A DNA stretch of 64,000 nucleotides from Xanthostigma xanthostigma (taxonomy: Eukaryota; Arthropoda; Insecta; Raphidioptera; Raphidiidae). The notes under the pieces are model-generated. The model made no database searches. It was not told where the DNA came from and saw only the letters and a program-made list of their open reading frames with translations. The stretch lies in the NCBI GenBank assembly GCA_963575645.1, contig OY754464.1:1178001-1242000 (forward strand). The letters run 5' to 3'. The position numbers and the translations under genes are program-made. Of this stretch, positions 10,623-22,259 are shown one piece after another. The stretch's first letter is position 1, and the number at the start of each line of letters is the position of its first letter.

Positions 10623-11771
10623 TTTGCCAGAACTCTAAATTTTCCTTGCGACTAGAGGTAAATATAATATTTACTTTCTCTGTTTGTTTCCTTTGTAGTT
10701 AAAACGCACATGATACTTTTAATATGTAGTTTTGTAAGCTAACAAAGAGAGAGACATTTGTAACAGTTGACTGGCGACTTCGAACAATTCACTGTGCAGA
10801 TAAAATGTCAGCATAGTGGCTGATGAAATCAAAAGATGAACAAAAAGAGAGGAGAAGAAGAAAGCGATCGAAGTAGATTGCCTTTGGCACAACTAGGTCG
10901 ATTCGGAATGAGTTTAGTAGATTGAAGAGGGTAAAGTTTCCACTTTGATATCAGTTTAACTATAATAGGACTGGCCAATATATCTATTCGCCAAATACAA
11001 ATACTAGCGGTCCGTCCTGGCTTCACCACGATGCAAAACCGTATGACTTATTAATATAGTCTCTTCTTCTTCCCTTCTCTCGAAATAATAATTTATCTCC
11101 CCCCTCACGTGAAATTTACCCTATAATTTTAATGTATATTCCCCGAATTAAAAAGTTGACGTGAGGCTCTTATTGACCCCTCTCCCTTTAAATGAGATTT
11201 TGCCAGATTTTTCCCCTCTCAATTTTGAGCTCCATTAATGGACGTCTCCTTTTGGAACCCCTTCGATGACCGTCCGTCCGTCACGGCCAATTTTCTCTGA
11301 AACTCTTCGACGTAAAGTTGAATTTTGATTCTGGGTATTATCCAATTTTTTACTGATTAATTATTGAAGTAGATTAACGGGGAAAAAATAGTTTCTCCAT
11401 ATTTTTTCGTTTCAAAAAAAAAGAAAATTATAGTAATGGTTGGACAGACCTATCGCAAAGTACAGAACTCGTGAGATGAAGTGTGTCTTTGAGAAATGAT
11501 GGAGTATGTTCCCTTAAAAAGGTACCACTTGATGTTGCTATATTATGTAGGTTTAACTGAAAGCTATTTGCGCTGTGTAAAAGTCAAGATAGACCTTTTG
11601 TTGTGTGTTAGATTTGGTATGATACATAATACTTATACATAATACAGGACAAGAGCAGATGAGGAATTCAGGGTAGGTATTTTTGGAACGCCAAATTTTT
11701 TACAGCAACGATAGATTGAAAATTATAGACGCTAAACAATGGAGGTCACCATCGTCTATATAATAAAACTA
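10623..11771. other. Repeat debris, no gene
   Basis: A short Helitron 3' end (CTAGCGGTCCGTCC) sits at about 11004-11030 on the - strand. The rest is AT-rich, with pyrimidine-rich tracts around 11050-11290, and shows no supported gene. Confidence 0.4.
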
Positions 11772-12265
11772 CAGTATAACCTCTTTATAAAGAATCTCAA
11801 GGGACCGAGCATTTTTTTCGTTATAAAGAGTTTTCGTTATATGAAGGGAAGAAAGAAAAATAACCAAATTTCACCTAATTAATTTATTCCAAACACATAT
11901 AGTCTGTTAGCTTTGCCTGACGTTTTTTGCTATGCCAATATTTGTTTTGAATTTTATTGTCTTTATTTTATGTCTTGGGATGTGATGAAATCATCTCCAT
12001 TAAACAATAGGAATTTTTCGATAAGTTTAGCGGCATCAAGTGCTTGTTGAATAGATGGTAATGGTTCAGAATCGTCCTCTTTACGTCTGTAAATATTTGC
12101 TGACTTCTAAATATGAACACATTTATTCGTAATAGAGAATGGCTATTGCGCTATAAAGAGGGTATTAATGTATGGGTTTTAAGGTAAATCAACCAAATTG
12201 TAAAAATTTCTACGTTATAAGGAGTTTTTCGTTATAACGAAGGACGTTATAAAGAGGTTACACTG
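11772..12265 (-). mobile_element. Internally deleted pogo-like (Tc1/mariner superfamily) element
   Basis: The ends CAGTATAACCTCTTTATAA and, inverted, CAGTGTAACCTCTTTATAA are flanked by TA on both sides (11770-11771 and 12266-12267), the Tc1/mariner duplication. Extra TCGTTATAA repeats lie inside each end. The 494-bp copy keeps only the end of a transposase frame (11963-12103). Confidence 0.8.
11963..12103 (-). pseudogene. C-terminal remnant of a pogo/Tigger-like transposase
   Basis: The - strand is open for 46 codons ending at TAA 11963-11965. The peptide includes EDDSEPLPSIQQALDAAKL followed by IEKFLLFNGDD, the acidic-then-helical tail style seen at the C-terminus of pogo/Tigger (CENP-B-like) transposases. 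Upstream the frame is closed by a stop, and the DNA-binding and DDE domains are missing. This is a dead fragment, and it identifies the surrounding element. Family placement rests on the style of the tail plus the terminal repeats. Confidence 0.6.
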
Positions 12266-12597
12266 TATATCAAAACAAAAGCAAAAGAAAACAGTAAATA
12301 AAATTCAATAGAATCAAAAATATTAATAAACAAAAAAGTGTAAAAAAATGAAAAATATACCAGTCTAAACCAGTTTCGCTCAAAAAGCGAAACAGCAGAT
12401 CGACGTTACGAGGATCATTTCTTAAAACCATCAATAGATCACCTGACAATCGGGTTTGCTGTCGTGTGAAACATTCAATTAGAGCGTGTGGGAAGGTGTC
12501 ACACGTCTTACAAAAGGACGGTTACTCACGTGTCATCAAAAATTCGTAGCTTTTAGGGTGAAAAATTGACCTAGACTGTTGGGTACAGGACATTTAC

Positions 12598-12990
12598 CAC
12601 CCTGCTTGGAGGCTGGAAATAACGTCACTGCGGGCTTGCCTGCTAGCTCACAAGATAGATTTTAAAATTAGAACAGAGGCTATTTTCCTTGCTAGGTCCT
12701 CTGCTTGCTCTGAGCAAGAACCAATCAGGAAACAGACCCTTGTCACGTGGACGACATAAAACAACGCCCACAAACCAACATGGGCGGCATTCTGCTTAGA
12801 GTCAGACAACAGACACGTTTTGCTCTGTGTTTATAATTTTGAATTGTCACTGCGCGCGCGCAAGATCCATCCACAAAACAAGCTTGAAAAGACGCCTCGT
12901 GTGAAGCGAGCACATAAAAGCAATTAAGAAAACCAGCGCTATAAAACTAGTAGTCATATCTAGCAAGGAATCTGGCGGAAAATCCAGCCT
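12598..12990. repeat. Single-arm relative of the 48570-49350 fold-back element
   Basis: The run GCTAGCTCACAAGATAGATT through CCTCTGCTTGCTCTGAGC, CACTGCGCGCGC and GCGAGCACATAAAA matches the left half of the element at 48570-49350. The right arm is absent, so this is a solo or truncated copy. Confidence 0.6.
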
Positions 12991-13797
12991 CGTATGCAGA
13001 TTTTCTGACAATGTTTTCTGCAACTGAGCATAAGCTTATTTGTAAATTTTGTTTAATAATTATTGTGATATGTATGAGACAGCTTTTGGATGGAAGATTT
13101 AAATTTTAATATAGTAAATTCTATATCCAATTATGCGTTGTCACAATGTTTAAGCTCGCTCTAATCTCTTTACATGTTGTTAGTTGACTTGTATTTCGAA
13201 TATTCTAAAAGTTCCCGTCTGCGCTTTACAATATCATCATATACAGTATGTAAACGCGTAAGGTGCACATAGGGAAATTAATTGTTATTTCTATTGAATT
13301 ATCGTGGTAATCAGGGCCCTTGCGCCCTATAGTGCGATGTGTGCGATGCACGCGGGCGGCACATTCAAGGGGCGGCAAATGGCCTAGTTGTGATATGTTT
13401 TTGTGCTGTATAGAAAAAATATATAACTGATATTATTTCAATTTTATTTGCATACTCAAGCCTGCGTGATAAACTCTTACGAGTGGTTATTTATTTTTTA
13501 ATGAAATTCGAATTCGAAATATTTCGCGCGAGGTTTCGATTCGATAGTTAGTTCACATCAGCGCGTAGACAGGGCGTCCCTATCGGGAGACTCCCACATA
13601 TGTTTATATCTTGATTTTTTCCTATCGTTTCCTGCAAGATGGGAGTGAAGTAAAGTATTTTTCAATCAACAAATACTTTTTACTAATTGATAAACTAATG
13701 ATTATTTTGACTTAATGAATTTTCTCAGCTCAGCGGTGAAACTAAATTTTTCTCTCATTCATAAGTACAGGAGAAGACAGGAGAAGAACACCGTGAA

Positions 13798-13872
13798 AAA
13801 TCGCACGGAGTAAACTGTTTTTGTAGAGAACAGTTTACTTCGCGGAGTGATTTTTTTAGCGTGAAGAGAGAA
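13798..13872. repeat. Imperfect hairpin inside the hAT element
   Basis: CGGAGTAAACTGTT and AACAGTTTACTTCG pair around a short loop, flanked by further mirrored GTGAAAAATC / GATTTTTTT tracts. It may be the remains of a small nested MITE. Confidence 0.45.
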
Positions 13873-14054
13873 TTTTTGAAGTTCACTCTGTACGGAGTGA
13901 ATTTTCAAAATTCACTGTTTAATGTGTTTCATTTTAATTGAATATGTTTCATCCCGCTTTTGACCTGATTAAAAATTTGACTCGTTTTCACTTTTTGCCT
14001 ATAATTTGTAAAGTATCTTTCACTGTTACATTTTTCACATTTTTATTTGTTTTA

Positions 14055-14549
14055 AAAAACTTTTTAACAAAAAAATTAAACCGCCGAAAAACTGAAAAGC
14101 AAAAAATAATAAATCTTTTTATTTAACTAAGTTCTATTTAAGTAGTTGAACGTATGTGACAGTCTAGTATATCTAAGTAATTTTGAGTCGGCGTCAACAA
14201 TCCTTCGCCGGAAATCTCTGAGAGTTCACGAAGTTAATGTCAGCGACAGAGCAACCCGAACGGGCACACACTGAGGGCACACGTCTTTGCGAGTGGTCGT
14301 GTGGAGAGCGCATGTTTAGAATGTTAAAGTTTATCGCTTGAGATTTCACGTATCATTGTTAATTTGATTTGGTTATTTCTTTTAGTGATCTTTGTTCATT
14401 GATTGTTTGACGCCGACTCAAAATTACTTAGATATACTAGACTGTCACATACGTTCAACTACTTAAATAGAACTTAGTTAAATAAAAAGATTTATTATTT
14501 TTTGCTTTTCAGTTTTTCGGCGGTTTAATTTTTTTGTTAAAAAGTTTTT
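14055..14549. mobile_element. Fold-back MITE nested in the hAT element
   Basis: Arms of about 143 bp (14055-14198 and 14407-14549) are near-perfect reverse complements around a 208-bp unique spacer. The outer ends read AACTTTTTAACAAAAAAATT. That terminus is shared with the palindrome at 59865-60122, so both belong to one family. Confidence 0.8.
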
Positions 14550-14612
14550 ATTTTATAATTTTTTGTGGCTATATAATTTATAATTGTAATACACAACTCA
14601 GCATGAAAATCT

Positions 14613-15100
14613 GTGAGTGAACAATAAATCACCCCTATTTTTCCACCCTTAGGGTAGGAATTTTTTTTCCAAATTTATATGAGACCAACCTTGAGGTATA
14701 CCCTATCCAATAAAAAAATAATTATCAAAATCGGACTACTCTGTAAAAAGTTATGTGTGGTCATACATTACAATCAGTGAGTAAACAATCAATCATCCCC
14801 TGTTTTCCTACCCTTAGGGTTGGAATTTTTTTACCAAATTTATATGGGATCAACTGCGGGGTATACCCTTTCAAACAAAAAAATAATTATCAAAATCGGA
14901 CTACTCTGTAAAAAGTTATGTGTGGTCATACATTACAATCAGTGAGTGAACAATCAATCATCCCGTTTTCCTACCCTTAGGGTTGGAATTTTTTTACCAA
15001 ATTTATATGGGACCAACTTCGGGGTATACCCTTTCAAACAAAAAAATATTTATCAAAATCGGACTACTCTGTAAAAAGTTATGCGTGGTCATACATAAAA
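14613..15100 (+). repeat. Three tandem units of about 164 bp
   Basis: Units beginning GTGAGTGAACAAT start at 14613, 14777 and 14942. Each includes CCCTTAGGGT, then AATCGGACTACTCTG and GTGTGGTCATACATTACAAT. The array runs into a poly-A tract at about 15097-15118. Confidence 0.8.
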
Positions 15101-15248
15101 AAAAAAAAAAAAAAAAATATACGCGTCGACTTGAGAACCTCCTCCGTTTTTGTTTTTCGTCGGTTAAAAATTAATTATCTTATTAGTATTTTTACCTTCC
15201 AAATCGTTTTGTAATGACGATGTGAAGTGAAGCATTGATGTATTTCAG

Positions 15249-15411
15249 GAAAGTAATGAAAGAAAAAAACCTTCGGGTGCACAATTTCAGCAACTTAAGA
15301 AAATTAGCCAAGAAGAAAAAAAAACAAAATGTCTGATTCTATGAAGAAGTATTTGCAAAAAGACAAGGAAACAAAGTTTCTATTAATTGCACTTACAGTA
15401 TTAGTTATTTA
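15249..15411 (+). pseudogene. N-terminal remnant of a hAT (ZMYM1-like) transposase
   Basis: After an acceptor-like TATTTCAG (15241-15248) the frame encodes KKPSGAQFQQLKK followed by ISQEEKK. This resembles the KPSGA...KR..EE motif opening many TTF-zinc-finger hAT transposases. A one-base slip in the A-run at about 15316-15324 shifts the reading; in the next frame SMKKYLQKDKE continues the family pattern, then stops at 15409-15411. The zinc finger and catalytic core are absent. Orientation (+) agrees with the surrounding hAT ends. Confidence 0.6.
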
Positions 15412-15651
15412 GGATTTTTAACGTTTTGCAATTTGACATATTATCGTCTAGTGAGCTTATCCCCAATAAGGGCGTCAATTATGAATCCGCACGCGGGCGG
15501 CGTGAAACCTTACGAGGGCCCTGGTGGTAATCTTGAGGATTTCTATTTTATTTTGATTTATTTTTATTTTACTTGGCTTTTTTAATAATAAAAAGCTCTT
15601 ATAAATCATTATTTTAATTTTTTTGTACAAAAATAAAACAAAAAAATACCT

Positions 15652-15860
15652 CCATCTGTTTGGAAACATTTCATTCAAAAACTGTCTGACTGGTATGACG
15701 TATGAGCGTTGGTAAATCAGTGACCCAATGTCTTTAGGTTCAACGCGAATAGGCGGAGTATTTAATTTCGTACCATATTTAAGTATTTTTGGGAATTTAA
15801 TGTCCCATTAATAAAAAAAAGTCCGATTATGTTGTAATCATTTGAATATTTTCTTCGGTA
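15652..15860 (-). pseudogene. Degraded Tc1/mariner transposase fragment
   Basis: The - strand contains NEMFPNRW and, in neighbouring frames, pieces matching the better-preserved peptide at 36296-36529 (FINGTLNSQKYLNM, PVRQFLNEMFPNRW). Frameshifts separate the pieces. It belongs to the split mariner at 13244-15994. Confidence 0.6.
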
Positions 15861-16149
15861 GTAAGTATACACATTCATTTTGCAAAAGAATATTATCTGT
15901 CAAATTGAAAAACAAGATTTCAAGGCTCACTCTAATCCAGTCATTTTTTCCCAATGTTAATTTCCCTATGTGCACCTTACGTGTTTACATACTGTATATT
16001 AAAAGCAAAACAAGTGACGAAATAAGGGTACGTCGCGATGCGACGGCATGTTATGTAAGATGCCTTGTATCTCGTGTCTGTTTTGTAGTCAGGGTCGGGC
16101 CCGCGGCCGTTACAACTTTTGCTTATCTACTACTGCAGATATTTAATAA

Positions 16150-16730
16150 CTAACGGTTCCGCCCTGTTTCACCCGGGTGCAAAAGAACGAATGGGGGGAA
16201 GGTACATGAGTACACACGTTTCGTGATGATAGGAGTTACCGTTCAAAAGTTTTTGTCGGACGGACAAATTTTGAGTTATATTTTTCATTGATGCTCCGTT
16301 CCTATTGGTCGTATCGTGATATTATATAACCTATAGCCTTCCTCGATAAATGGATTATTCCACAACAAAAAAAAATAATTCGAACCAGTAGTTCCTGAGA
16401 TTATCGCGTTCCACCAAACAAACAAACAAGTAGGTATAAGATAGTATAGATAGAGGATAGGTAGGTACAAAAAAAATATAAACAGAAATAAGTGATGAAA
16501 ACGAAAAATTCGCTCTAGGAATTTTTAAAACTGTTCAATTACAGACTGAGTTACGATTTTATTTATTTGAATTAATTGAGCTAACTTCTGTATAATTAAT
16601 TTAAAAAACAACTCTCGCAGTATGTGGATTTTGTAATCCGTTACTATATATACAGACACCGGTCCAATTATACCATATGTAAAATATATTATAAACAAAC
16701 TCTTCAGCTTTATATAGGTATTAGTATAGA
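16150..16730 (-). mobile_element. Helitron family H1, long composite copy
   Basis: On the - strand it begins TCTATACTAATACC (after an A) and ends in CGGAACCGTTAG, a decayed CTAG end, before a T. The middle contains a second AAACAAAC...TATAGAT 5' end at about 16440, so 290 bp of extra DNA is bounded by two H1 starts. The same extra 300 bp and start recur at about 28345-28650. Confidence 0.65.
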
Positions 16731-16916
16731 TTCAACCGGCCCTGATGGATCAGTCAACTTTGTTCGATAACAAAACAGTAATTAACATTTTATCGTCTCA
16801 TCACTAAGTGCTTGTTTCTGTGTTAATATACAGAATAAATAACTAGTGTAGATTTATAGTAAAGTTGCATTAAGAAGTCACAAATGTAAATTTCGAATGT
16901 TTAATTATGTAACAAA

Positions 16917-17500
16917 AAAATTGGTTGTCTGTAAAGTCGGTTTACGGACGATAGTTTTACGTGATAACGTATTCCGTAATACATAACCTAAATTTATATA
17001 ATAATTATAATAATTCGAATCTATGATATTGCATCTTTCGCTTCAAATTTAGGTTAATTTTATTTATTAAAATTACTCACCACCTATAATATAATTGTTT
17101 TTTTAACTTTCTTTCTTTCGTATTTATTTTAAGTCTCAAAGATTAACTGTCATAATATTTTGAAAACAATTGTTTCATTGTTTATATAAAATTCCAAAGC
17201 CTACTTACAATATTTAAGTATTTTCATACGTCAAAAAATTGATTTTTATAATGATAAAATTTGTATGAAAACGATTTTTTCGAGAGATGAGACCTAGCTA
17301 AAACGATTTTTTGCCCCCCAAAATCCCTTTTCAGTAAATTTCATCCAAATCGTTAGGGCCGTTTTCGAGAAAAGCACGCACAGGGTCAGGCGGAACGTTA
17401 GGAACGTTACACTTTTTCGTGCATGCAGCCGGTGTTTCATCAATTTATAAGATTGGTGATTCATCAATTTATAAGACGTTATCACGTCAAAAATAAAAAA
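16917..17500 (+). repeat. Dispersed repeat TTGGTTGTCTGTAAAG...TTATCACGTC, interrupted
   Basis: The left part (TTGGTTGTCTGTAAAGTCGG, ACGTGATAACGT) and right part (GGTGTTTCATCAATTTATAA, ACGTTATCACGTC) match the uninterrupted copy at 18129-18390. A third copy is inverted at about 39385-39570. The ends share the dyad ACGTGATAACGT / ACGTTATCACGT. The middle is filled by the insertion at 17020-17375. Confidence 0.65.
17020..17375 (-). mobile_element. Truncated third copy of the hairpin-array element (5' part only)
   Basis: The - strand matches the 5' halves of the copies at 52991 and 54207 (GAGATGAGACCTAGC on the + strand here, CCCTTTTCAGTAAATTTCAT). The hairpin-array 3' half is missing. Confidence 0.65.
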
Positions 17501-17510
17501 AAAACACTAT

Positions 17511-17765
17511 GTTCGACATATTCGAGGTGTCAGACATTATGGTTCATGTTATTTGTCAGAGAACATTATTTTAGCGTTTTGGTTGAAGTTTTTAAGCTAT
17601 CCAATTAAAAAAACAAACAGTATCTATAAATTTTTACATGTCGTCAAAACGACATCTTTCGGAAAATTTAGAGTGAAAAGGCCCCAAAATCAAGAAAAGT
17701 CATAGAGGAAATAGGTGTCAGACTAGGCCTAGTGAAGCCATATACAAAGTTTGGGAAGAGTATGT
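17511..17765 (+). repeat. Half of the palindromic element seen at 57617-58197
   Basis: From GTTCGACATATTCGAGGTG onward this is the right arm of the later palindrome, including CATGTCGTCAAAACGACATC and CCCCAAAATCAAGAAAAG. It starts close to the palindrome centre, as if broken at the hairpin tip. Confidence 0.75.
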
Positions 17766-18128
17766 CAAAATTTAAAGTTAACACATTAGTAAAGATAAAA
17801 ATGTGCTACCAAAATTTTGTTAAAATCGGCTCGACAGGACCGGACTTAAAAATTTTTTGAAAGCGTTAGTTTGTAGATATGGATTTACTTAGTGAAGGGT
17901 GAATTTAATTTGGTAAATTGATAATAAAATTGAAATTAAGAAAAAAATATCATTTTAAGGGACGTATTAAGGGATTAAACTTTTCATTTTGGCCAAAAAT
18001 AAAAAAGTTAAGTTCACATAATAAAACCACACTGCCTGTATTAGCAATACACTACCTATATTGTCGACAGGGTTTCGCACTGCGACCCGAGTTTTTTAAT
18101 TTTACCTTAGAATATTATATCTACCAAA

Positions 18129-18390
18129 AAATTGGTTGTCTGTAAAGTCGGTTTACGGACGATAGTTTTACGTGATAACGTATTCCGCTCGAATATCATA
18201 TTTAATAATACATAACCTAAATTTTAGTATCTGTCAAACTTGGGCCGATCGTGCTTCTCTATCGCTTATACTGCGCTCTCGCTTGCACGCACAGGGTCAG
18301 GCGGAACGTTACGGCGTTACACTTTTTCGTGCGTGCAGCTGGTGTTTCATCAATTTATAAGACGTTATCACGTCAAAAATAAAAATAAAA
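18129..18390 (+). repeat. Complete copy of the TTGGTTGTCTGTAAAG repeat
   Basis: The copy is uninterrupted, from TTGGTTGTCTGTAAAG to GACGTTATCACGTC. It shows what the pre-insertion form of 16917-17500 looked like. Confidence 0.65.
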
Positions 18391-19670
18391 TCATTCTAGT
18401 AAACAAGTTGAATATGGAAAAATGTTTATTTTTCAGTTTTCTATAATATTTTGGATGAACGTTTGTTGAAACTTAGAAAATAAATCAGATTACAAAGGAG
18501 GTTAAAATGAGCTCTGAAATAGAATTCGTGTTAACATTACATTTACCTACAAGTTAAATGCATTGTATTATTAACTTTAAGCAGTGACGGCGATTGAACA
18601 TTTTAAATGGGTGTATTACAGGGTCAACCGAAGGTATGAGAGGGGGGGGTGTAATTAAATTACGAATCACATCCTGCGCGTTTATGATGTTTTAACCCCT
18701 TCGGTCCTGGCGGTCATTTCAATGGACATACTATTCTATTCTATTCTATTTAAGTCAGCGTAATTAAATATCAAATATAAACGTTTCGTTGTGCTTGGGG
18801 CTTATCTGAGATGCAGTCATGGCAAACCAAACAAATACTATGTGGGTGGGTAGAAATATCGAGTCAAGTGTTGACCGCAGTCATGGATCACATTCACGCA
18901 AAGCTGGTAAAAGTGTACATTCTGATTATTATTACTTAGTATAACTTACGCATTTTCATGACGTAATCTATTTTTCTTGTGCGGATATTTATTTTAATTT
19001 TATGATGTTAACTTTACTAATATTATACATAAAAAGTAATTATTAAACATCCTGTGCTAGTGACATAGAATTTTCCAAAATTCTGTAAATGTTAAATTTA
19101 GTTTTTCACTGAATATATCTTAATTACACCCTTAATAAGCCCAAACCCCTTAAAAAATATTTTGTGTTTCAAAAATATAAAATTCAGGTACTTACATAAC
19201 CACATCTCCAATTGACAACCTATTTTTTAAAGTCGGGTAAAAAGTAATAGACGTTAACCGACTCGGCTACCCAAAAAATCTTACTAAATCCGGCACTGCA
19301 ACACCATGTGTGTATTTTTATATTTAAGTGAAACGAACTGGTACGAGAACACAATCTTGATTTTTACGAAGGCCGAACAATTCGCCGGGCGTATTTATCT
19401 AGTGTAACATAAAAACAAAAAAATGCCGTGTTCGAAAGCTATCAATATTACAGCTATATACTGATCGCAGTGCCAAGTCCTACCGACAAAATACGGCAAT
19501 TTACGAATGCATATACGTGTAAACCAGCCATTAAAGAGAAATCAGTAATTTTTGAAGTGAATACTTCTTTAAAAACGGGGTTAAACTCGTTTCCTAGTAA
19601 CGAAACCTATGTAACTGAATTTTTCACGAAATTGTACTTAGTAACCCTGTATAAACAGTAATTCTCAGCA
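18391..19670. other. No gene recognised; pentanucleotide microsatellite inside
   Basis: A TATTC microsatellite (about four units) lies at 18728-18752 and a G8 run at about 18643. No exon with plausible splice sites and no RNA gene is evident. Confidence 0.4.
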
Positions 19671-19743
19671 AGCATCCGTAGCTCAGTGGTAGAATCCCGG
19701 CCTCTCACGTGGCCGCTCCGAGTTCGATTACCGCCAGGTGCGC
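19671..19743 (+). tRNA. tRNA-like sequence, probably a SINE head or pseudogene
   Basis: The stretch has an A box (TAGCTCAGTGGTAGAAT), a GGCC...GGCC anticodon-like stem around CTCTCACG and a B box (AGTTCGATTACC). The acceptor pairing (GCATCCG with CAGGTGC) has a mismatch, and the anticodon loop is 8 bases if the stem is paired fully. Overall it most resembles tRNA-Gly, with CTC at the anticodon position. The AT-rich tail that follows fits a tRNA-derived SINE better than a working gene. Confidence 0.45.
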
Positions 19744-19907
19744 GTAGCGAATTTTTTATTTATTTATTTTTATTTTTTTAGAGTTGCAAATCAAACGATT
19801 AATTTTTGTTTAATAATCCTATTATATATAATATTTCTTTTTATATAAAAAAATATACGAATAATTTTTCAACCCATGGAGTTATTTATTTGCAGTAAAC
19901 TAAAATT

Positions 19908-20149
19908 AAAAATGTGTTACAAGAACGCATTAAAGAAGTGATACTTCTAGTTGCAAATAACACGATTGCATTTGGACAAGTGAAAAAAAATGTTTTACGA
20001 GATAGTTTCACGTTCAGATTAAGTTGTACAGACGAAATATCTGAACGTGAAACTATCTCTTAACACATTTTCTCCACTTGTCTAAATGCAATCGTATAAT
20101 TTGCAACTAGAAGTTTCACTTCTGTAATGCGTTCTCGTAACACATTTTT
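19908..20149. mobile_element. Near-perfect palindromic MITE (242 bp)
   Basis: Arms starting AAAAATGTGTTAC and ending GTAACACATTTTT pair over about 110 bp with few mismatches. Inside, TAGTTTCACGTTCAGA pairs with its complement around a short loop (AAGTTGTACAGACG). It would fold into one long hairpin. Confidence 0.75.
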
Positions 20150-20177
20150 ATATATTTTTTTATATAATATATAGGTA

Positions 20178-20531
20178 CAAGCGGTCCCGCCCGGTTTCAT
20201 GCGGGTGCAAAATAACGAATGGGACGGGGAGGGGCAAGAGTACGCACGTTCATCTTAGTTTACTGAGATGAATATTGTGTCCAAATTTCATGACGATCGC
20301 AGTTACCGTTCCAAAGTTTATGTCGGACGGACAAATTTTGAGTTATATTTTGCAACATTTTTCATCGATGCTCCACTTTTATTGGTCTTAGCGTGATATT
20401 ATATAGCCTATAGCCTTCCTCGATAAATGGGTTATCCAACAAAAAAAATGTTTTTCAATTCGAACCAGTAGTTCCTGAGATTAGCGCGTTCAACCAAACA
20501 AACAAACTCTTCAGCTTTATATAATAGTATC
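20178..20531 (-). mobile_element. Helitron family H1 copy
   Basis: The sequence matches the H1 consensus (GGTCCCGCCCGGTTTCA, TTCGAACCAGTAGTTCCTGA) over its whole length, but both terminal tetranucleotides have decayed (CAAG for CTAG, and a lost TC). It is an old copy. Confidence 0.65.
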
Positions 20532-21003
20532 GTCTTCTCTTTCCTGTTGGTTCCTATGTGCAGTGGTACATTACCACTCCATATCTAAACCTCGTTGGTT
20601 CCCAAGAGAACAGGCACAGAACTGAGAACAGGGGATGCGTGAGTAATATAGACAAACAATGGAAAAAATATATTATCCGCTATTCACAAACTAAAAAAAT
20701 CTAATATATAATCCCCTTTGTTTTGCTGGCATGGATATTTTATGCGAAATTTTAATATTAAACGAAGTATAAACAAATCTTATGAAAATAGTTTTTCGTT
20801 TGTTTTGGTGGAAATATGCCAAGAATATTTTATTCCATTTCAAAAACAACCTTTGATCTTTTTAAAAGTTCTACAAAAGTCTGCTTATGACTTGAGTAGC
20901 AGGAATAAAATTATATGCATCAAGCGAGTTACTGTTTATTCAAAATTTAAAAGAGAAAAAACATTAAAAACTAATATAATATAACCTGTATCTCATCTCT
21001 CTA
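20532..21003. other. No supported gene
   Basis: An 88-codon open frame at 20718-20984 has no recognisable motif and lies among repeats, so it is not called. Confidence 0.35.
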
Positions 21004-21517
21004 ATGCCAATATTCACCGAACACTATTAAATATAGAAGTTACTAATCTTGGAACAAATTTATTAGTTAGAATTAAATTTACTTTCAATTTACCAAGCAA
21101 ATTATCAGGTAGAACTATACTCCTTGCTCTTTTTGTTGAATATTTTGACGTTCACTCAAAAATCCAACTGATGGCGCTAGTGTAACCGTCAGAAAAAAAG
21201 TTTTACAAAATAATAATGTTTTATCCTAACCCAACTGCACACAAAACTTCCACTAACTTTAATGTTTTACAACTATACACTTGACAAAAGGTTAATAAAT
21301 TCACAAGAGCAAACTATAGATATAATACTCCACGTTTATAGGTTAGGTATTATGATCTATGTGGCGGCCATTATTATTTTATCAGGCGAATAAATATATT
21401 ATAACTTCGAAGTAAGATAGAATAGATTTATAACCTGCAGTAAATATAATTACGTTGGGCGAATTTATTTGGAGGAACAAATGAATCGAATAAATTAAGT
21501 TCGGTGAATATGGCCAT
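21004..21517. mobile_element. MITE family T1 with TTCGGTGAATATGGCC ends
   Basis: The ends ATGCCAATATTCACCGAAC and, inverted, ATGGCCATATTCACCGAAC are flanked by TA (21002-21003 and 21518-21519), suggesting Tc1/mariner-type mobilisation. Other copies are 22811-23262, 31930-32335 (reverse) and 47790-48310 (partial). There is no transposase frame. Confidence 0.7.
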
Positions 21518-22259
21518 TAATACCTAGTATAATACAAATTCGGTATCCGCGTCTGTTTGTTTGTTCGCTTAGTTCTTTTAAACTACACAATGGATTTTGA
21601 TGCGGTTTTCGCTATCATTTAGATTTTAGAGAACTTCTTCCGGAAGGTTTACGTGTATAATACATTCATATTTAATTTAAAGATATTAAAAAAACTCGAT
21701 GATTTGTAATTATGTCATAAAAATATACTACAGAATTGTAGGTCTTTTAAATGATCAAAGTTTAGAAGAAATAATTTTGTTCTTAAGATAAAGGAGTGTT
21801 TTCTTTTTTTTTGTTGTGTGTACCTACCTAAACATATTTAAGAGGTAAATACTTTTTACTAAAAAGTAATTTTGTTTTGCATCTTTTATTTTATTTCATA
21901 ATATTAAAAAATATATTTATTTGTGTTTTTGAAATAAAGACGGTAAAACTATGAAATGATAAGTTAATTAGTTAAACTATCAGAGGCTGAATGATTAATA
22001 TGTGATTAATTAAAAAAAAAAATAAAGACTGATTATGATAATGTTTATTTTATTTTTCTCACAAAAACATGAAGTTTCGGGTTTCGGCCGAAACTGAGAC
22101 TGAGGCCAAAATTCGGTTTCGGTTTCGGCCGTAAAAACTAGTTTTCGCCCGGTCGTAAACTAATGTAGATTAATTTGTTTTTTGGCAAGTACTTGCATAT
22201 AGCATTGTTGTTTAAACGTTTTATAAAATTTGACTGCGGCAATGAACTATTTATCCATC

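Larger units (their letters stand above)
13312..15523 (+). mobile_element. 2.2-kb hAT transposon with perfect 8-bp TSD
   Basis: The ends CAGGGCCCT and AGGGCCCTG are flanked by the identical octamer gtggtaat (13304-13311 and 15524-15531). The empty site, with gtggtaat once, is preserved in the sister mariner copy at about 36170. Inside are a 495-bp fold-back (14055-14549), three tandem 164-bp units (14613-15100), a poly-A tract and a hAT-type transposase start (15249-15411). The copy is defective. Confidence 0.9.
13244..15994. mobile_element. Tc1/mariner element split by a hAT insertion
   Basis: The terminal repeats CAGTATGTAAACGCGTAAGG (left) and its inverted partner (right) are flanked by TA (13242-13243 and 15995-15996). 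The uninterrupted sister copy is at 36062-36628. Everything from 13312 to 15523 is a later hAT insertion; removing it and one TSD leaves about 531 bp, close to the sister's 567 bp. A degraded mariner transposase piece remains on the - strand near 15652-15860. Confidence 0.85.

Noticed and set aside
20718-20984. 88-codon open frame between transposons
   Set aside because: No recognisable motif, no splice pattern, AT-rich composition; chance cannot be excluded.
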